Source: Mycobacterium pseudokansasii (lineage in GTDB: Bacteria > Actinomycetota > Actinomycetes > Mycobacteriales > Mycobacteriaceae). From it: 64,000 nt of DNA. The notes beneath the pieces were generated by a model that was not told the origin of the DNA, did not search any database, and saw nothing but the letters and a program-made list of their open reading frames with translations. This document shows, one piece after another, positions 1-9,728 of this stretch. The DNA lies in NCBI RefSeq assembly GCF_900566075.1, contig NZ_UPHU01000001.1, positions 2,852,001-2,916,000 of the forward strand, in the 5' to 3' direction. The position numbers and the translations under genes are program-made. The stretch's first letter is position 1. Every line of letters begins with the position of its first letter.

Positions 1-1
1 G

Positions 2-850
2 GCCTTCCAGGTGGTGCCCTCGCAGCGCTTCGAGATGGACACCGACGTCGATCCGATCGATGTCTACCGAATCCTGCGGGTGACCAACCCGAGTCCCTAC
101 ATGTATCTGCTTCAGATACCGAATAGTGCTGGCGCAATCGACTTTTCGATTGTCGGATCCAGTCCCGAGGCGCTGGTCACCGTCCATGAGGGCCGAGCGA
201 CGACCCACCCCATCGCCGGTACTAGGTGGCGCGGAAACACCGACGACGAGGATCAGCTGCTGGAAAAGGAGCTGCTGGCCGACGACAAAGAACGGGCCGA
301 GCACCTGATGCTGGTCGACTTGGGCCGCAACGACCTCGGCCGAGTCTGTACGCCGGGCACCGTTCGGGTCGAGGATTACAGCCACATCGAACGCTATAGC
401 CACGTCATGCACCTGGTGTCGACGGTGACCGGTCTGCTCGACCAGGGCCACACCGCCCTGGACGCGGTGACCGCCTGCTTCCCTGCGGGCACGCTTTCGG
501 GCGCGCCCAAGGTGCGGGCGATGGAGTTGATCGAAGAGGTGGAAAAGACCCGCCGCGGTTTGTACGGCGGCGTGGTGGGCTACCTCGACTTCGCCGGCAA
601 CGCCGACTTCGCGATCGCCATCCGCACCGCGCTGATGCGCAACGGCACCGCCTACGTCCAGGCCGGTGGCGGCGTGGTGGCCGACTCCAACGGGCCTTAC
701 GAATACAACGAGGCCCGCAGCAAAGCGCGGGCGGTGCTCAACGCGATTGCCGCCGCCGAGACGCTGGCCAGTCCGGATTGCGGCCCGGCGTCGACGCGGG
801 GCGTGGAGCGGCCCGATCAAGGCTCGATCTGGGTATCCGGCGGTGACTGA
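2..850 (+). CDS. trpE: Anthranilate synthase component I, C-terminal part (5' end outside window)
   Basis: This is the last 282 residues of TrpE, which converts chorismate and glutamine (with TrpG) to anthranilate, the first committed step of tryptophan synthesis. The frame is open from the first bases of the window, so the start lies upstream. The chorismate-binding signature [17 protein letters not shown] is present, as are the family's GVVGYLDF and [24 protein letters not shown] blocks (conserved Gly and catalytic-site residues). The stop TGA (848-850) overlaps the GTG start of the next gene, which indicates translational coupling. Placement at the head of a trp cluster supports the call. 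Confidence 0.97.
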   Translation, partial: AFQVVPSQRFEMDTDVDPIDVYRILRVTNPSPYMYLLQIPNSAGAIDFSIVGSSPEALVTVHEGRATTHPIAGTRWRGNTDDEDQLLEKELLADDKERAEHLMLVDLGRNDLGRVCTPGTVRVEDYSHIERYSHVMHLVSTVTGLLDQGHTALDAVTACFPAGTLSGAPKVRAMELIEEVEKTRRGLYGGVVGYLDFAGNADFAIAIRTALMRNGTAYVQAGGGVVADSNGPYEYNEARSKARAVLNAIAAAETLASPDCGPASTRGVERPDQGSIWVSGGD

Positions 851-1502
851 CGCCGGGCCGGTCCGGTCCCGTCGGCTGACCAGTCGGCTGATGATCGGGA
901 TGGCCCAGTTATTGCTGGTCATTGCCGCCGGGGGGCTGTGGGCGGCGTCGCGGCTGCCGTGGGTTGTCATTCGCTCGTTCGACGGGCTGGGGCCGCCCCG
1001 GCAGCTGACGTTGACTGGTGGGACGTGGTCGACTGCGTTGCTGCCGGTAGCGATGTTGCTGTTGGCCGCGGCGGTGGCGGCACTCGCAGTGCGCGGCTGG
1101 CCGCTGCGGGTGTTGGCGGCCCTGCTGGCGGCGGCGAGCTTCGCGGTCGGCTATCTCGGCATCAGCCTGTGGGTGATTCCCGACGTCGCGGCCCGTGGCG
1201 CCGAACTCGCCCATGTCCCGCTGACGGCCCTGGTTGGCAGCGGACGTTACTACTGGGGTGCAGCGGTGGCGGTGGGCGCTGCGATGTGCACCCTGATGGC
1301 CGCCGCGGTGCTGCTGCGCTCGGCGTCGATTGCCGGGTCGGCTCATCCGGGCCCTACAAGATACGCCGGACCTGCGGCGCGCCAGGCTACGGCCGGCCGC
1401 GACGACGACGGACCGATGTCGGAACGAATGATTTGGGATGCCCTTGACCACGGTGTCGACCCGACCGACCGACCGCACGGGTCTGACACCGAGGGTCGGT
1501 GA
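843..1502 (+). CDS. Trp operon-associated membrane protein (Rv1610-like)
   Basis: A 219-residue integral membrane protein. I chose the GTG at 843 because it overlaps the trpE stop, although the same frame stays open further upstream inside trpE. Four hydrophobic segments are visible: around [16 protein letters not shown], the [18 protein letters not shown] stretch, [18 protein letters not shown] and [21 protein letters not shown] polar C-terminal tail rich in Asp and Arg follows. It matches the actinobacterial family encoded between trpE and trpC (Trp_oprn_chp). The biochemical role is unknown; a link to tryptophan synthesis is inferred only from position. About 120 bases separate it from trpC. 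Confidence 0.85.
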   Translation: MTDAGPVRSRRLTSRLMIGMAQLLLVIAAGGLWAASRLPWVVIRSFDGLGPPRQLTLTGGTWSTALLPVAMLLLAAAVAALAVRGWPLRVLAALLAAASFAVGYLGISLWVIPDVAARGAELAHVPLTALVGSGRYYWGAAVAVGAAMCTLMAAAVLLRSASIAGSAHPGPTRYAGPAARQATAGRDDDGPMSERMIWDALDHGVDPTDRPHGSDTEGR

Positions 1503-1622
1503 CGAAGCGCGCGCCGAGGGCCGCTACCCTTCATGAACGTCATCGCAATCGGCTGCGGGGCGTGGGTCACGGTGATGACGGTTGCAGACCGTTGGAGACC
1601 GTTGGGAAAGGAAACAGCAGGC

Positions 1623-2441
1623 ATGAGTCCGGCAACCGTGCTTGACTCCATCCTCGAGGGAGTCCGGGCCGACGTAGCCGCGCGCGAAGCACGTGTCAGC
1701 CTGCCGGAGATCAAGGCTGCCGCGGCTGCGGCGCCGCCGCCGCTTGACGTGATGGCGGCGCTGCGCGCGCCCGGCATCGGGGTGATCGCCGAGGTCAAAC
1801 GGGCCAGCCCATCGGCGGGCTCCCTGGCGACCATCGCCGATCCGGCGAAGCTGGCTCGGGCCTACGAAGGTGGCGGCGCCCGCATCATCAGCGTGTTGAC
1901 CGAGGAGCGGCGGTTCCACGGTTCCCTCGATGATCTCGACGCGGTACGTGCGGCTGTCTCGATTCCGGTGTTGCGCAAAGACTTTGTGGTGCAGCCCTAT
2001 CAGATTCACGAGGCCCGTGCCCACGGTGCCGACATGCTGTTGCTCATCGTCGCCGCACTCGACCAGTCGGCGTTGGTGTCGATGCTGGACCGCACCGAAT
2101 CACTGGGTATGACCGCGCTCGTCGAAGTGCACACCGAGCAGGAAGCCGACCGGGCGTTGAAGGCCGGCGCCAAGGTCATCGGGGTCAACGCCCGCGATCT
2201 CACGACCCTGGAGGTTGATCGGGATTGCTTCGCGCGAATCGCTCCCGGGCTGCCCAGCAACGTGATCAGGATCGCCGAGTCCGGGGTCCGCGGCACCGGC
2301 GACCTGCTGGCGTACGCCGGCGCGGGCGCTGATGCGGTACTCGTCGGCGAAGGTCTGGTGAAAAGCGGTGATCCGCGTGCGGCGGTTGCCGATCTGGTCA
2401 CTGCGGGCACCCACCCGTCCTGCCCGAAGCCGGCTCGTTAG
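1623..2441 (+). CDS. trpC: Indole-3-glycerol phosphate synthase
   Basis: TrpC closes the anthranilate-derived CdRP to indole-3-glycerol phosphate. The protein is 272 residues, the normal length for mycobacterial TrpC. The TIM-barrel signature [12 protein letters not shown] carries the catalytic Lys and the Ser-Pro-Ser. Further motifs are PVLRKDFVV (catalytic Lys), [36 protein letters not shown] and IAESGVRG. The ATG at 1623 ([10 protein letters not shown]) was preferred over an upstream in-frame start at 1533, because the extra 30 residues have no family resemblance and an AGGAAA ribosome site lies just upstream of 1623. Confidence 0.97.
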   Translation: MSPATVLDSILEGVRADVAAREARVSLPEIKAAAAAAPPPLDVMAALRAPGIGVIAEVKRASPSAGSLATIADPAKLARAYEGGGARIISVLTEERRFHGSLDDLDAVRAAVSIPVLRKDFVVQPYQIHEARAHGADMLLLIVAALDQSALVSMLDRTESLGMTALVEVHTEQEADRALKAGAKVIGVNARDLTTLEVDRDCFARIAPGLPSNVIRIAESGVRGTGDLLAYAGAGADAVLVGEGLVKSGDPRAAVADLVTAGTHPSCPKPAR

Positions 2442-2476
2442 TCGTTGATGACCCGCGTGCACCTCGAGCGTCGGTG

Positions 2477-3778
2477 ATGGCAGATCTATCTCGCCCGGAC
2501 CTTCCGCGCACGAGTGCCGCCATCGCCGAACGGACCAGCCACGATCCTGATTCCGGCGGTCATTTCGGGGGCCCCGGCGGCTATGGTGGCCGCTACGTTC
2601 CCGAGGCGCTGATGGCGGTGATCGAGGAGGTCACCGTCGCCTACGAGAAGGAACGCGTCAACCAGGACTTCCTGGACACCCTGGACGCGTTGCAAGCCAA
2701 CTATGCCGGCCGCCCGTCGCCGCTGTACGAAGCAACCCGACTCAGCGAGCATGCCGGGTCAGCACGACTGTTCTTGAAGCGAGAAGACCTGAACCACACG
2801 GGTTCTCACAAGATCAACAACGTGCTCGGTCAGGCGTTGCTGGCCCGCCGGATGGGTAAGACCCGCGTGATCGCCGAGACGGGCGCCGGCCAGCACGGGG
2901 TGGCCACCGCCACCGCATGCGCGCTGCTGGGTCTGGAGTGCGTTATCTACATGGGTGCCGTCGATACCGCGCGCCAGGCGCTCAACGTGGCACGGATGCG
3001 GCTGCTCGGCGCGCAGGTCGTCTCCGTGCAGACCGGCTCCCAAACGCTCAAGGACGCCATCAACGAGGCGTTCCGGGATTGGGTCAGCAACGCCGACAGC
3101 ACGTACTACTGCTTCGGCACGGCCGCCGGGCCGCATCCCTTCCCCACCATGGTGCGCGACTTTCAGCGAATCATCGGCATGGAGGCACGCGTCCAGATCC
3201 AGGACCAGGCAGGCAGGTTGCCGGACGCGGTGGTGGCGTGCGTGGGCGGCGGATCCAATGCGATCGGTATCTTTCACGCGTTCCTCGACGATCCGCGGGT
3301 GCGACTGGTCGGATACGAGGCGGCCGGTGACGGCGTCGAGACCGGTCGGCACGCGGCAACATTCACCGGAGGTTCGCCCGGTGCGTTCCAGGGCTCGTAC
3401 TCCTACCTGTTGCAGGACGAAGACGGCCAGACCATCGAATCGCATTCGATTTCAGCAGGTCTGGACTATCCCGGAGTCGGCCCCGAACATGCATGGCTCA
3501 AGGAGACCGGACGCGTCAGCTACGAACCGATCACCGACTCCGAGGCGATGGAGGCGTTCGGTCTGCTGTGCCGGATGGAAGGGATTATCCCTGCCATCGA
3601 ATCCGCGCACGCGGTGGCCGGTGCGCTCCGGCTGGGGACTGAATTGGGAAGGGGCGCAGTCATTGTGGTGAACCTGTCAGGCCGCGGCGACAAGGACGTC
3701 GAGACAGCCGCCAGATGGTTCGGCCTGCTGCCACCCGGCGCCGACGCGGACAGGGGTCTGTTTGACGATGACCGTTGA
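2477..3778 (+). CDS. trpB: Tryptophan synthase beta chain
   Basis: A PLP enzyme that condenses indole with serine in the alpha2-beta2 tryptophan synthase complex. The 433-residue product shows the PLP-lysine motif [15 protein letters not shown] (Lys before I-N-N), the phosphate-binding [10 protein letters not shown] loop, the [12 protein letters not shown] catalytic segment with its Glu, and the C-terminal [11 protein letters not shown] signature. GTG at 2474 and ATG at 2477 are adjacent candidate starts; the N-terminus before [17 protein letters not shown] is poorly conserved, so the start is uncertain by a few codons. It overlaps trpA by about 11 bases, as expected for coupled subunits. Confidence 0.97.
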   Translation: MADLSRPDLPRTSAAIAERTSHDPDSGGHFGGPGGYGGRYVPEALMAVIEEVTVAYEKERVNQDFLDTLDALQANYAGRPSPLYEATRLSEHAGSARLFLKREDLNHTGSHKINNVLGQALLARRMGKTRVIAETGAGQHGVATATACALLGLECVIYMGAVDTARQALNVARMRLLGAQVVSVQTGSQTLKDAINEAFRDWVSNADSTYYCFGTAAGPHPFPTMVRDFQRIIGMEARVQIQDQAGRLPDAVVACVGGGSNAIGIFHAFLDDPRVRLVGYEAAGDGVETGRHAATFTGGSPGAFQGSYSYLLQDEDGQTIESHSISAGLDYPGVGPEHAWLKETGRVSYEPITDSEAMEAFGLLCRMEGIIPAIESAHAVAGALRLGTELGRGAVIVVNLSGRGDKDVETAARWFGLLPPGADADRGLFDDDR

Positions 3779-4577
3779 GCAGCGTGAAACGAGCAAGCTG
3801 GGGCCGCTTTTCGAGTCGTGCCGGGCGACTGGTCGTGCGGCGTTGATCGGCTATCTGCCCACCGGCTATCCCGACGTGCGCACGTCGGTGGAAGCTATGA
3901 CTGCGCTGGTCGAATCTGGTTGTGACATAGTCGAAGTCGGTGTTCCGTATTCGGACCCGGGTATGGACGGACCCACCATCCAGCGGGCTACCGAGGCGGC
4001 TTTGCGTGGGGGAGTGCGGATCCGCGATACGTTGGCCGCGGTCGAGGCGATCAGCCGGGTCGGTGGCAATGCCGTGGTGATGACGTACTGGAACCCGGTG
4101 CTGCGCTACGGAGTCGACGCGTTCGCCCGGGACCTCGCAGCGGCCGGCGGGCGGGGCCTCATCACTCCCGACCTGATTCCCGACGAGGCGCAGCCCTGGT
4201 TCGCCGCATCCGACGAACATCGATTGGACCGCATTTTTCTGGTGGCGCCGTCGTCGACGCCCGAACGATTGGCAATCACGGTCAAGGCGTCGCGTGGGTT
4301 CGTCTATGCGGCGTCGACGATGGGGGTGACCGGGGCGCGCGATGTGGTTTCACAGGCCGCGCCCGAGCTGGTGGGGAGGGTGAAGGCGGTGTCGGACATA
4401 CCGGTCGGGGTCGGGTTGGGGGTGCGGTCACGAGAACAGGCGGCGCAGATCGCAGGGTACGCCGATGGTGTCATCGTCGGCTCGGCGTTGGTGTCGGCAC
4501 TGGGTGCGGGCTTGCCGACGCTGCGGGCACTGACGGAGGAACTTGCCGCCGGGGTCCGCGAAAGGCCGGCCTCATGA
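3768..4577 (+). CDS. trpA: Tryptophan synthase alpha chain
   Basis: It cleaves indole-3-glycerol phosphate to indole, which is channelled to TrpB. The TIM-barrel protein is 269 residues long. Diagnostic segments are [12 protein letters not shown], the [20 protein letters not shown] motif holding the catalytic Glu and Asp, [23 protein letters not shown] and the phosphate-binding [12 protein letters not shown]. The ATG at 3768 lies inside the end of trpB; a TTG two codons upstream (3762) is an alternative. The TGA stop overlaps the lgt ATG, so the trp genes and lgt look like one transcription unit. Confidence 0.97.
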   Translation: MTVEQRETSKLGPLFESCRATGRAALIGYLPTGYPDVRTSVEAMTALVESGCDIVEVGVPYSDPGMDGPTIQRATEAALRGGVRIRDTLAAVEAISRVGGNAVVMTYWNPVLRYGVDAFARDLAAAGGRGLITPDLIPDEAQPWFAASDEHRLDRIFLVAPSSTPERLAITVKASRGFVYAASTMGVTGARDVVSQAAPELVGRVKAVSDIPVGVGLGVRSREQAAQIAGYADGVIVGSALVSALGAGLPTLRALTEELAAGVRERPAS

Positions 4578-6385
4578 CCACGACGTGGCTCGCGTACATC
4601 CCCAGCCCGCCGCGCGGCGTCTGGCACCTCGGGCCGCTGCCCATTCGCGCCTACGCGCTGTTCATCATCACCGGCATCATCGTGGCCTTACTGATCGGCG
4701 ACCGACGCTTTGCGGCCCGCGGCGGTGAGCGCGGCGTAATCTACGACATCGCGCTGTGGATGGTGCCTTTCGGCTTGATCGGCGGCAGGCTCTACCACCT
4801 GGCCACCGATTGGCGTACATATTTCGGCCACGGTGGCGCCGGGTTTGCCGCGGCACTGCGAATCTGGGATGGCGGCCTGGGCATCTGGGGCGCGATCGCC
4901 CTCGGCGCCGTCGGGGCGTGGATCGCCTGTCGGCGCCGCGGAATTCCGCTGCCGGCCTTCCTGGACGCGGCCGCCCCCGGAGTCGTTTTGGCGCAGGCTA
5001 TTGGCCGGCTCGGAAATTACTTCAATCAAGAACTCTACGGCCGCGAGACCACAGTGCCGTGGGGACTGGAGATCTTCTACCGGCGCGATCCCGCCGGATT
5101 CGTCGACGTTCATTCCCTTGACGGTGTCTCGACCGGGCAGCTCGCGGTCGTCGTGCACCCCACGTTCCTCTACGAATTGCTGTGGAACGTACTAGTATTC
5201 GGGGTGCTGATCTATCTGGATCGGCGTTTCACGATCGGCCATGGGCGATTGTTCGGGCTATATGTCGCGCTTTATTGCGTCGGGCGATTCGGTGTCGAGC
5301 TGATGCGTGACGATACCGCCACACACATCGCCGGAATCCGGATCAATTTGTTCACATCGACTTTCGTGTTCATCGGCGCCGTGGTGTATGTGATCTTGGC
5401 GCCGAAGGGCCGCGAGGATCCGGCCACGGTGCGTGGCACCGCCGTGGTCGGCGAGGAAGCGGCCGAGGCTGAGGAAGCGGCCGAGCCCGAGGCGGAGCTC
5501 TCGGCTGTGGCTTCGGGCTCGGCGGCTGTCACCGCAGTCGCTAGGGCTGCCGGTGCCGAAGACGACGAACCGACTGAGTCGTCAGAAACACAGCGAGCCG
5601 GCGACCTCGCCGAGCCGCACACATTGAAGGCCCAGTCCGCGGCGTCCAAGGGCGGCGCATCCGAGGCCCAACAAGAGGAGACCGAGGAGCCGGCAACCGG
5701 TGAGGTAGCGGCCGAGGTGGCCCCCGAGGCTGAAGAGTCCGAAGACGCAGACGCTGAAGAAGCTGAAGAGGCCGAGGCTGAGCCGGAGCCTGTGCCCGAG
5801 GAGCCTGAGGTCGACGAAGCTCGAGCCGAAGAATCGGAACCCGTTGTCGACGAGCCCGAGGCCGAGTCGGCAACTGATGAGGGTGAGCCTGCACAGGCTG
5901 AAGGCGAATCGGAGACCGGGGAGCCGGAGCTCGCTGCGCCATCCGTGACCGAAACCGAGGCCGAAGAGTCCGAAGTCGAAGAGCCTGAAGCGGGTTCCGA
6001 CGCTGAAGAAACCGAGCCGCCGGAGGCTGGAGCTCCCGAGGCTAAGGCCGGCGAGGCTGAAGCTCCGGAGGTTGAAGCCCCGGAGCCCCAAGCCGAAAAG
6101 GCCGAGCCGGACACCGCAGACACCGAATCCGAAGAGGCCGAGTCGCACGAGCCGCCCGCTCAGGCGCAGGCTTCGGCGACTGACGCGGAGGACACCACCG
6201 CGCCGAAGCCGGTGGAAGCGGATGCTTCCGGCGGCGCTGAGGACCAGGATGCCGACCCGGATGATCACCGTGATGGCGACCGGGCACCGCGCGTTCCCAG
6301 CTCGCCGACGTCGGACAGCACCGGCTCGACACGGCAGGGCTGGCGGGCTCGGTTGCGGAACCGGCGACAGCGGTCGGGACGGTAG
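4574..6385 (+). CDS. lgt: Prolipoprotein diacylglyceryl transferase with long acidic C-terminal tail
   Basis: Lgt transfers diacylglycerol from phosphatidylglycerol to the lipobox cysteine of prolipoproteins in the plasma membrane. The first ~280 residues form the conserved multi-pass enzyme with the signature GRLGNYFNQELYGRETTVPWG split around residues 143-163; the Arg, Asn and Glu of this motif are functionally important in the family. From about residue 285 to the end (603) the protein is a low-complexity tail of Glu, Ala, Pro and Ser with short EAEE/EPE-type repeats, ending in a basic patch. Typical bacterial Lgt is under 300 residues; mycobacterial Lgt is known to carry a C-terminal extension, and this one is especially long. 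ATG overlaps the trpA stop. Confidence 0.96.
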   Translation: MTTTWLAYIPSPPRGVWHLGPLPIRAYALFIITGIIVALLIGDRRFAARGGERGVIYDIALWMVPFGLIGGRLYHLATDWRTYFGHGGAGFAAALRIWDGGLGIWGAIALGAVGAWIACRRRGIPLPAFLDAAAPGVVLAQAIGRLGNYFNQELYGRETTVPWGLEIFYRRDPAGFVDVHSLDGVSTGQLAVVVHPTFLYELLWNVLVFGVLIYLDRRFTIGHGRLFGLYVALYCVGRFGVELMRDDTATHIAGIRINLFTSTFVFIGAVVYVILAPKGREDPATVRGTAVVGEEAAEAEEAAEPEAELSAVASGSAAVTAVARAAGAEDDEPTESSETQRAGDLAEPHTLKAQSAASKGGASEAQQEETEEPATGEVAAEVAPEAEESEDADAEEAEEAEAEPEPVPEEPEVDEARAEESEPVVDEPEAESATDEGEPAQAEGESETGEPELAAPSVTETEAEESEVEEPEAGSDAEETEPPEAGAPEAKAGEAEAPEVEAPEPQAEKAEPDTADTESEEAESHEPPAQAQASATDAEDTTAPKPVEADASGGAEDQDADPDDHRDGDRAPRVPSSPTSDSTGSTRQGWRARLRNRRQRSGR

Positions 6386-6451
6386 CCGGCGGCGCGGGCC
6401 GCGGCACCAGCGGCTCGGGCGCGGACCCGCTGGATCTGGCATGCTGAAGCG

Positions 6452-6856
6452 GTGACTGACCAGTCGTGGGCGGCGCAGCCCGGTTCACCGGAGCAGCAAC
6501 CGGGATATCCGCCGCCTTTTCCGCCGCCGTACTATCCGGAACACTCCCGGCCCGGCGGCTACTACGGCCCGGCAGCGGACCCGTCGGCTCCCTTCGGTCG
6601 GCATCCTGTTACCGGGCAACCACTTTCGGACAAATCGAAGACGATCGCGGGGCTGTTACAGCTATTGGGGCTGTTCGGCATCGCCGGTATCGGCCGAATC
6701 TACCTCGGGCACACCGGGATGGGCATCGCGCAGCTGCTCGTCGGTTGGCTGACGTGCGGGGTCGGCGCGGTAATCTGGGGCGTCATCGACGCTGTGCTGA
6801 TCTTGACTGACAAAGTCAGCGACCCGTGGGGTCGCCCATTGCGCGATGGAACCTGA
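6452..6856 (+). CDS. TM2-domain membrane protein (Rv1615-like)
   Basis: A 134-residue protein starting at GTG. Residues 1-55 are Pro-, Tyr- and Gly-rich (PGYPPPFPPPYYPEHSRPGGYYG), typical of the cytosolic N-terminal tails of actinobacterial TM2 proteins. Residues 60-125 form the TM2 domain: two membrane helices joined by a short turn, with the conserved GIGRIYLGHTGMGIAQLL and GVGAVIWGVIDAVLIL segments. Function is unknown. It overlaps the next gene by 11 bases, indicating coupled expression. Confidence 0.88.
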   Translation: MTDQSWAAQPGSPEQQPGYPPPFPPPYYPEHSRPGGYYGPAADPSAPFGRHPVTGQPLSDKSKTIAGLLQLLGLFGIAGIGRIYLGHTGMGIAQLLVGWLTCGVGAVIWGVIDAVLILTDKVSDPWGRPLRDGT

Positions 6857-7298
6857 TCGGCCCGCCAGGGTTTCGGGGGCCCGGGGCGGGCACGCTCGGC
6901 GGCTGCGTCGTCTCTACGGCGCCGCGGGTTCGGCCGTGCTGTTTGCCGGCGCCTTGGGCTACATCGGGCTGGTCGATCCGCACCGCGGCGATTCGCTGTA
7001 CCCGCAATGTCCGTTCAAGTTGCTCACCGGCTGGAATTGCCCCGCGTGCGGTGGGCTGCGGATGACGCACGACCTGCTGCATGGTGATGTCGCGGCCGCC
7101 ATCAATGACAATGTTTTCTTGGTTTTCTTGTTGGCCGGTATCCCCGTGATCGCCGGTTGGTTGCAGCTGCGCCGCCGCAACGGCCAGTCGTGGCTGCCCC
7201 CGCCCGCGATCATCACCCTTGCGGTGGCGACGGTGGTGTGGACGGTGCTGCGAAATCTGCCCGGCTTCCCGTTGGTGCCGACCGTTCTCGGCGCATGA
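6846..7298 (+). CDS. DUF2752 membrane protein (Rv1616-like)
   Basis: A 150-residue membrane protein. The diagnostic DUF2752 block is PHRGDSLYPQCPFKLLTGWNCPACG with its CPxCG cysteines, followed by LRMTHDLLHGDVAAAINDN, which matches the family's H-x-L-L-x-G pattern with N at its end. Three to four hydrophobic segments follow or precede it. Function is unknown; the partner TM2 gene overlaps it, so the two proteins may act together. The run of cysteines could bind metal or form a disulfide, but nothing in the sequence decides this. Confidence 0.87.
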   Translation: MEPDRPARVSGARGGHARRLRRLYGAAGSAVLFAGALGYIGLVDPHRGDSLYPQCPFKLLTGWNCPACGGLRMTHDLLHGDVAAAINDNVFLVFLLAGIPVIAGWLQLRRRNGQSWLPPPAIITLAVATVVWTVLRNLPGFPLVPTVLGA

Positions 7299-7331
7299 CC
7301 TCCCGTGACCCCGGCCGGGCGGCCGGCCCGC

Positions 7332-8084
7332 TCAGTTGCCGAAGCCGGACAGCGGGCCCGGCGCCCCGGCGTCAGGCGCGTTAAGCCGACTGGCGGCAAA
7401 GGCTACACCCTGCTCTACCACCAGCCCGTCGCCTGCGTAGGCGTCATGGGCAGCGAAGTTGAGCCCGTCGGAGCAAACCGGATCCTCCGGTTCGCAGACC
7501 TTGATGGTCTTGGCCTGATAAGCGGGACCAATAGCGACCGGGGGCTGGCCGAGGAAGTCCATCGCCCGGTGGTTCGGCAACCCGAACAACACCACCGCGG
7601 CGACATGGTCGGCCACCTCGGGTGCCAGCGGTTTGGGCACGGTGGCGGGATCGACTCCATCCGGCACCGCGGCCGACGTGACGAAGCCCATCACGGCCGC
7701 TCCCTGGGAATATCCGCCGAGGACCATTTTGGTCTTGGGGCAGCTGCCCGCCATGGAAATGACATGGGCACTAGTGTCTCGGATGCCGTCGATCCCGGTA
7801 TCCCACTGGTCGCTGGCCGGATAGTTGACCGGATATACCCCGAATGTCTTGCCGCCGGCTCGCGAGCGCAGGGAGTCGACAAATGCCTGCCCCGTGGGGC
7901 CGACACCCGGAGCCTCACCGGTGCCCCGGGCGAACACCACCTCGACATCGGGGCAGGGTTCTGCGGATGCTGCCGGGATCACAAAGCCGGGGAGGACGGA
8001 GGCGCTGATACCCCATGCGGTGATCACTGCGGGACCAAGGATTCGGACGACGGGAGAAGCAATTGCGGCTCGATAGGTGTCCAT
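7332..8084 (-). CDS. Secreted cutinase-family serine esterase
   Basis: A 250-residue cutinase-like lipase/esterase. Residues 1-41 are an N-terminal signal sequence (hydrophobic ILGPAVITAWGISASVLPGF, cleavage likely after ASA). The mature part begins CPDVEVVFARGTGEAPGVG, the classic cutinase start with the oxyanion-region RGT. The nucleophile motif is GGYSQGA, the Asp and His of the triad lie in DPVCSDGLNFAAHDAYAGDG, and paired cysteines (CPD with CPKT, CEPE with VCSD) fit the fold's disulfides. It is convergent with the DUF2752 gene and divergent from pykA. Natural substrates are probably short-to-medium acyl esters; specificity cannot be read from sequence. Confidence 0.93.
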   Translation of the reverse strand: MDTYRAAIASPVVRILGPAVITAWGISASVLPGFVIPAASAEPCPDVEVVFARGTGEAPGVGPTGQAFVDSLRSRAGGKTFGVYPVNYPASDQWDTGIDGIRDTSAHVISMAGSCPKTKMVLGGYSQGAAVMGFVTSAAVPDGVDPATVPKPLAPEVADHVAAVVLFGLPNHRAMDFLGQPPVAIGPAYQAKTIKVCEPEDPVCSDGLNFAAHDAYAGDGLVVEQGVAFAASRLNAPDAGAPGPLSGFGN

Positions 8085-8309
8085 ACGAGGAGTTTCTCAA
8101 ATCGGGAATTTTCCGGCACCTTTTGCGCGCGGAAAGTTGCTCGCGCGCGGCGACGGGACGGTGCCGCAGCAGCCGGCCCGCGTTCCCACCGCGCGGAGAG
8201 TGGGCGCTCGCGCACCGGTATTGCGACGCCCACGATCGGCTGTGGTCCCGATGGGCGGGTATCGGCGAGGCGCACCGAAGGCACATGACCGCGACTATGC
8301 TTTGTCGTC

Positions 8310-9728
8310 GTGACAAGACGCGGGAAGATCGTCTGCACTCTCGGGCCGGCCACCCAATCGGACGACATGGTCAGAGCGCTGGTCGAAGCCGGAATGGACG
8401 TCGCCCGAATGAACTTCAGCCACGGCGACTATGCCGATCACGAGGCGGCCTACAAACGAGTCCGGGCAGCCTCGGATGCCACCGGGCGCGCCGTCGGCCT
8501 GCTCGCCGATCTACAAGGACCGAAGATCAGGCTGGGGCGCTTCGCCAGCGGGCCGACCTATTGGGCTGACGGCGAAACGGTGCGGATCACTGTCCGGGAC
8601 TGCGACGGTTGCCACGACCGGGTATCCACCACCTACAAGAGGTTGGCGCAGGACGCCACAGCCGGTGACCGCGTGCTGGTTGACGACGGCAAAGTCGGAT
8701 TGGTGGTCGATCACGTCGACGGAGACGACGTGGTGTGCACTGTCGTCGAGGGCGGCCCGGTCAGCAACAACAAGGGAATCTCGTTGCCCGGCATGAGTGT
8801 TTCCGCGCCCGCCCTGTCGGAAAAGGATATCGAGGACCTCACGTTCGCGCTGAACCTGGGCATCGACATGGTGGCGCTGTCCTTCGTGCGCTCGCCCTCT
8901 GATGTCGAACTGGTCCACGAGGTGATGGATCGGATCGGCCGGCGAGTGCCGGTGATCGCCAAGCTGGAGAAGCCCGAAGCCATCGACAACCTCGAGGCCA
9001 TCGTGCTGGCCTTCGACGCCGTCATGGTGGCTCGCGGTGATCTCGGGGTCGAGTTGCCGTTGGAAGAGGTTCCGCTGGTACAGAAGCGGGCGATCCAGAT
9101 GGCGCGGGAGAACGCCAAGCCGGTGATCGTGGCGACGCAGATGCTGGACTCGATGATCGAGAATTCGCGGCCGACCCGCGCCGAGGCCTCCGACGTCGCC
9201 AACGCGGTGCTCGACGGCGCCGACGCGCTGATGTTGTCCGGGGAAACGTCGGTCGGCAAGTATCCGCTGTTGGTGGTGCGGACCATGTCGCGGATCATCT
9301 GTGCGGTCGAAGAGAATTCGACGGCGGCTCCGCCGTTGACGCATGTGCCGCGCACCAAGCGGGGCGTGATCTCCTATGCCGCCCGCGACATCGGCGAGCG
9401 ACTGGACGCCAAGGCCCTGGTCGCTTTCACCCAATCCGGCGACACGGTGCGGCGGCTGGCCCGCCTGCACACCCCGCTGCCGCTGCTGGCCTTCACCGCG
9501 TGGCCCGAGGTGCGCAGCCAGCTCGCGATGACCTGGGGCACCGAGACATTCATCGTTCCGAAGATGGAGTCCACCGACGGGATGATCCGCCAGGTGGACA
9601 AGTCGCTGCTGGAGCTCGGCCGCTACAAGCGGGGCGACCTGGTGGTGATCGTCGCGGGTGCGCCTCCGGGAACGGTGGGTTCCACCAACCTGATCCACGT
9701 GCACCGGATCGGTGAGGACGACGTTTAG
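8310..9728 (+). CDS. pykA: Pyruvate kinase
   Basis: It catalyses phosphoenolpyruvate plus ADP to pyruvate plus ATP at the end of glycolysis. The 472-residue protein starts at GTG (TRRGKIVCTLGPAT). The active-site block is VPVIAKLEKPEAIDNLE, with the catalytic Lys, followed by AVMVARGDLGVELPLEEVP (metal-binding Glu/Asp) and PVIVATQMLDSMIENSRPTRAE. The C-terminal allosteric domain begins around residue 340. Length and motif order are those of a complete bacterial enzyme. Its stop (TAG, 9726-9728) is followed immediately by the TTG start of tesB, so the two are probably co-transcribed. Confidence 0.97.
   Translation: MTRRGKIVCTLGPATQSDDMVRALVEAGMDVARMNFSHGDYADHEAAYKRVRAASDATGRAVGLLADLQGPKIRLGRFASGPTYWADGETVRITVRDCDGCHDRVSTTYKRLAQDATAGDRVLVDDGKVGLVVDHVDGDDVVCTVVEGGPVSNNKGISLPGMSVSAPALSEKDIEDLTFALNLGIDMVALSFVRSPSDVELVHEVMDRIGRRVPVIAKLEKPEAIDNLEAIVLAFDAVMVARGDLGVELPLEEVPLVQKRAIQMARENAKPVIVATQMLDSMIENSRPTRAEASDVANAVLDGADALMLSGETSVGKYPLLVVRTMSRIICAVEENSTAAPPLTHVPRTKRGVISYAARDIGERLDAKALVAFTQSGDTVRRLARLHTPLPLLAFTAWPEVRSQLAMTWGTETFIVPKMESTDGMIRQVDKSLLELGRYKRGDLVVIVAGAPPGTVGSTNLIHVHRIGEDDV

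Noticed and set aside
5272..6442. Long open frames on the minus strand and other plus frames across the lgt tail
   Set aside because: They arise from the repetitive GAG/GCC-rich code of the acidic tail. The translations are Ser/Ala or Arg/Leu low complexity, and the lgt frame is continuous and coupled to trpA.
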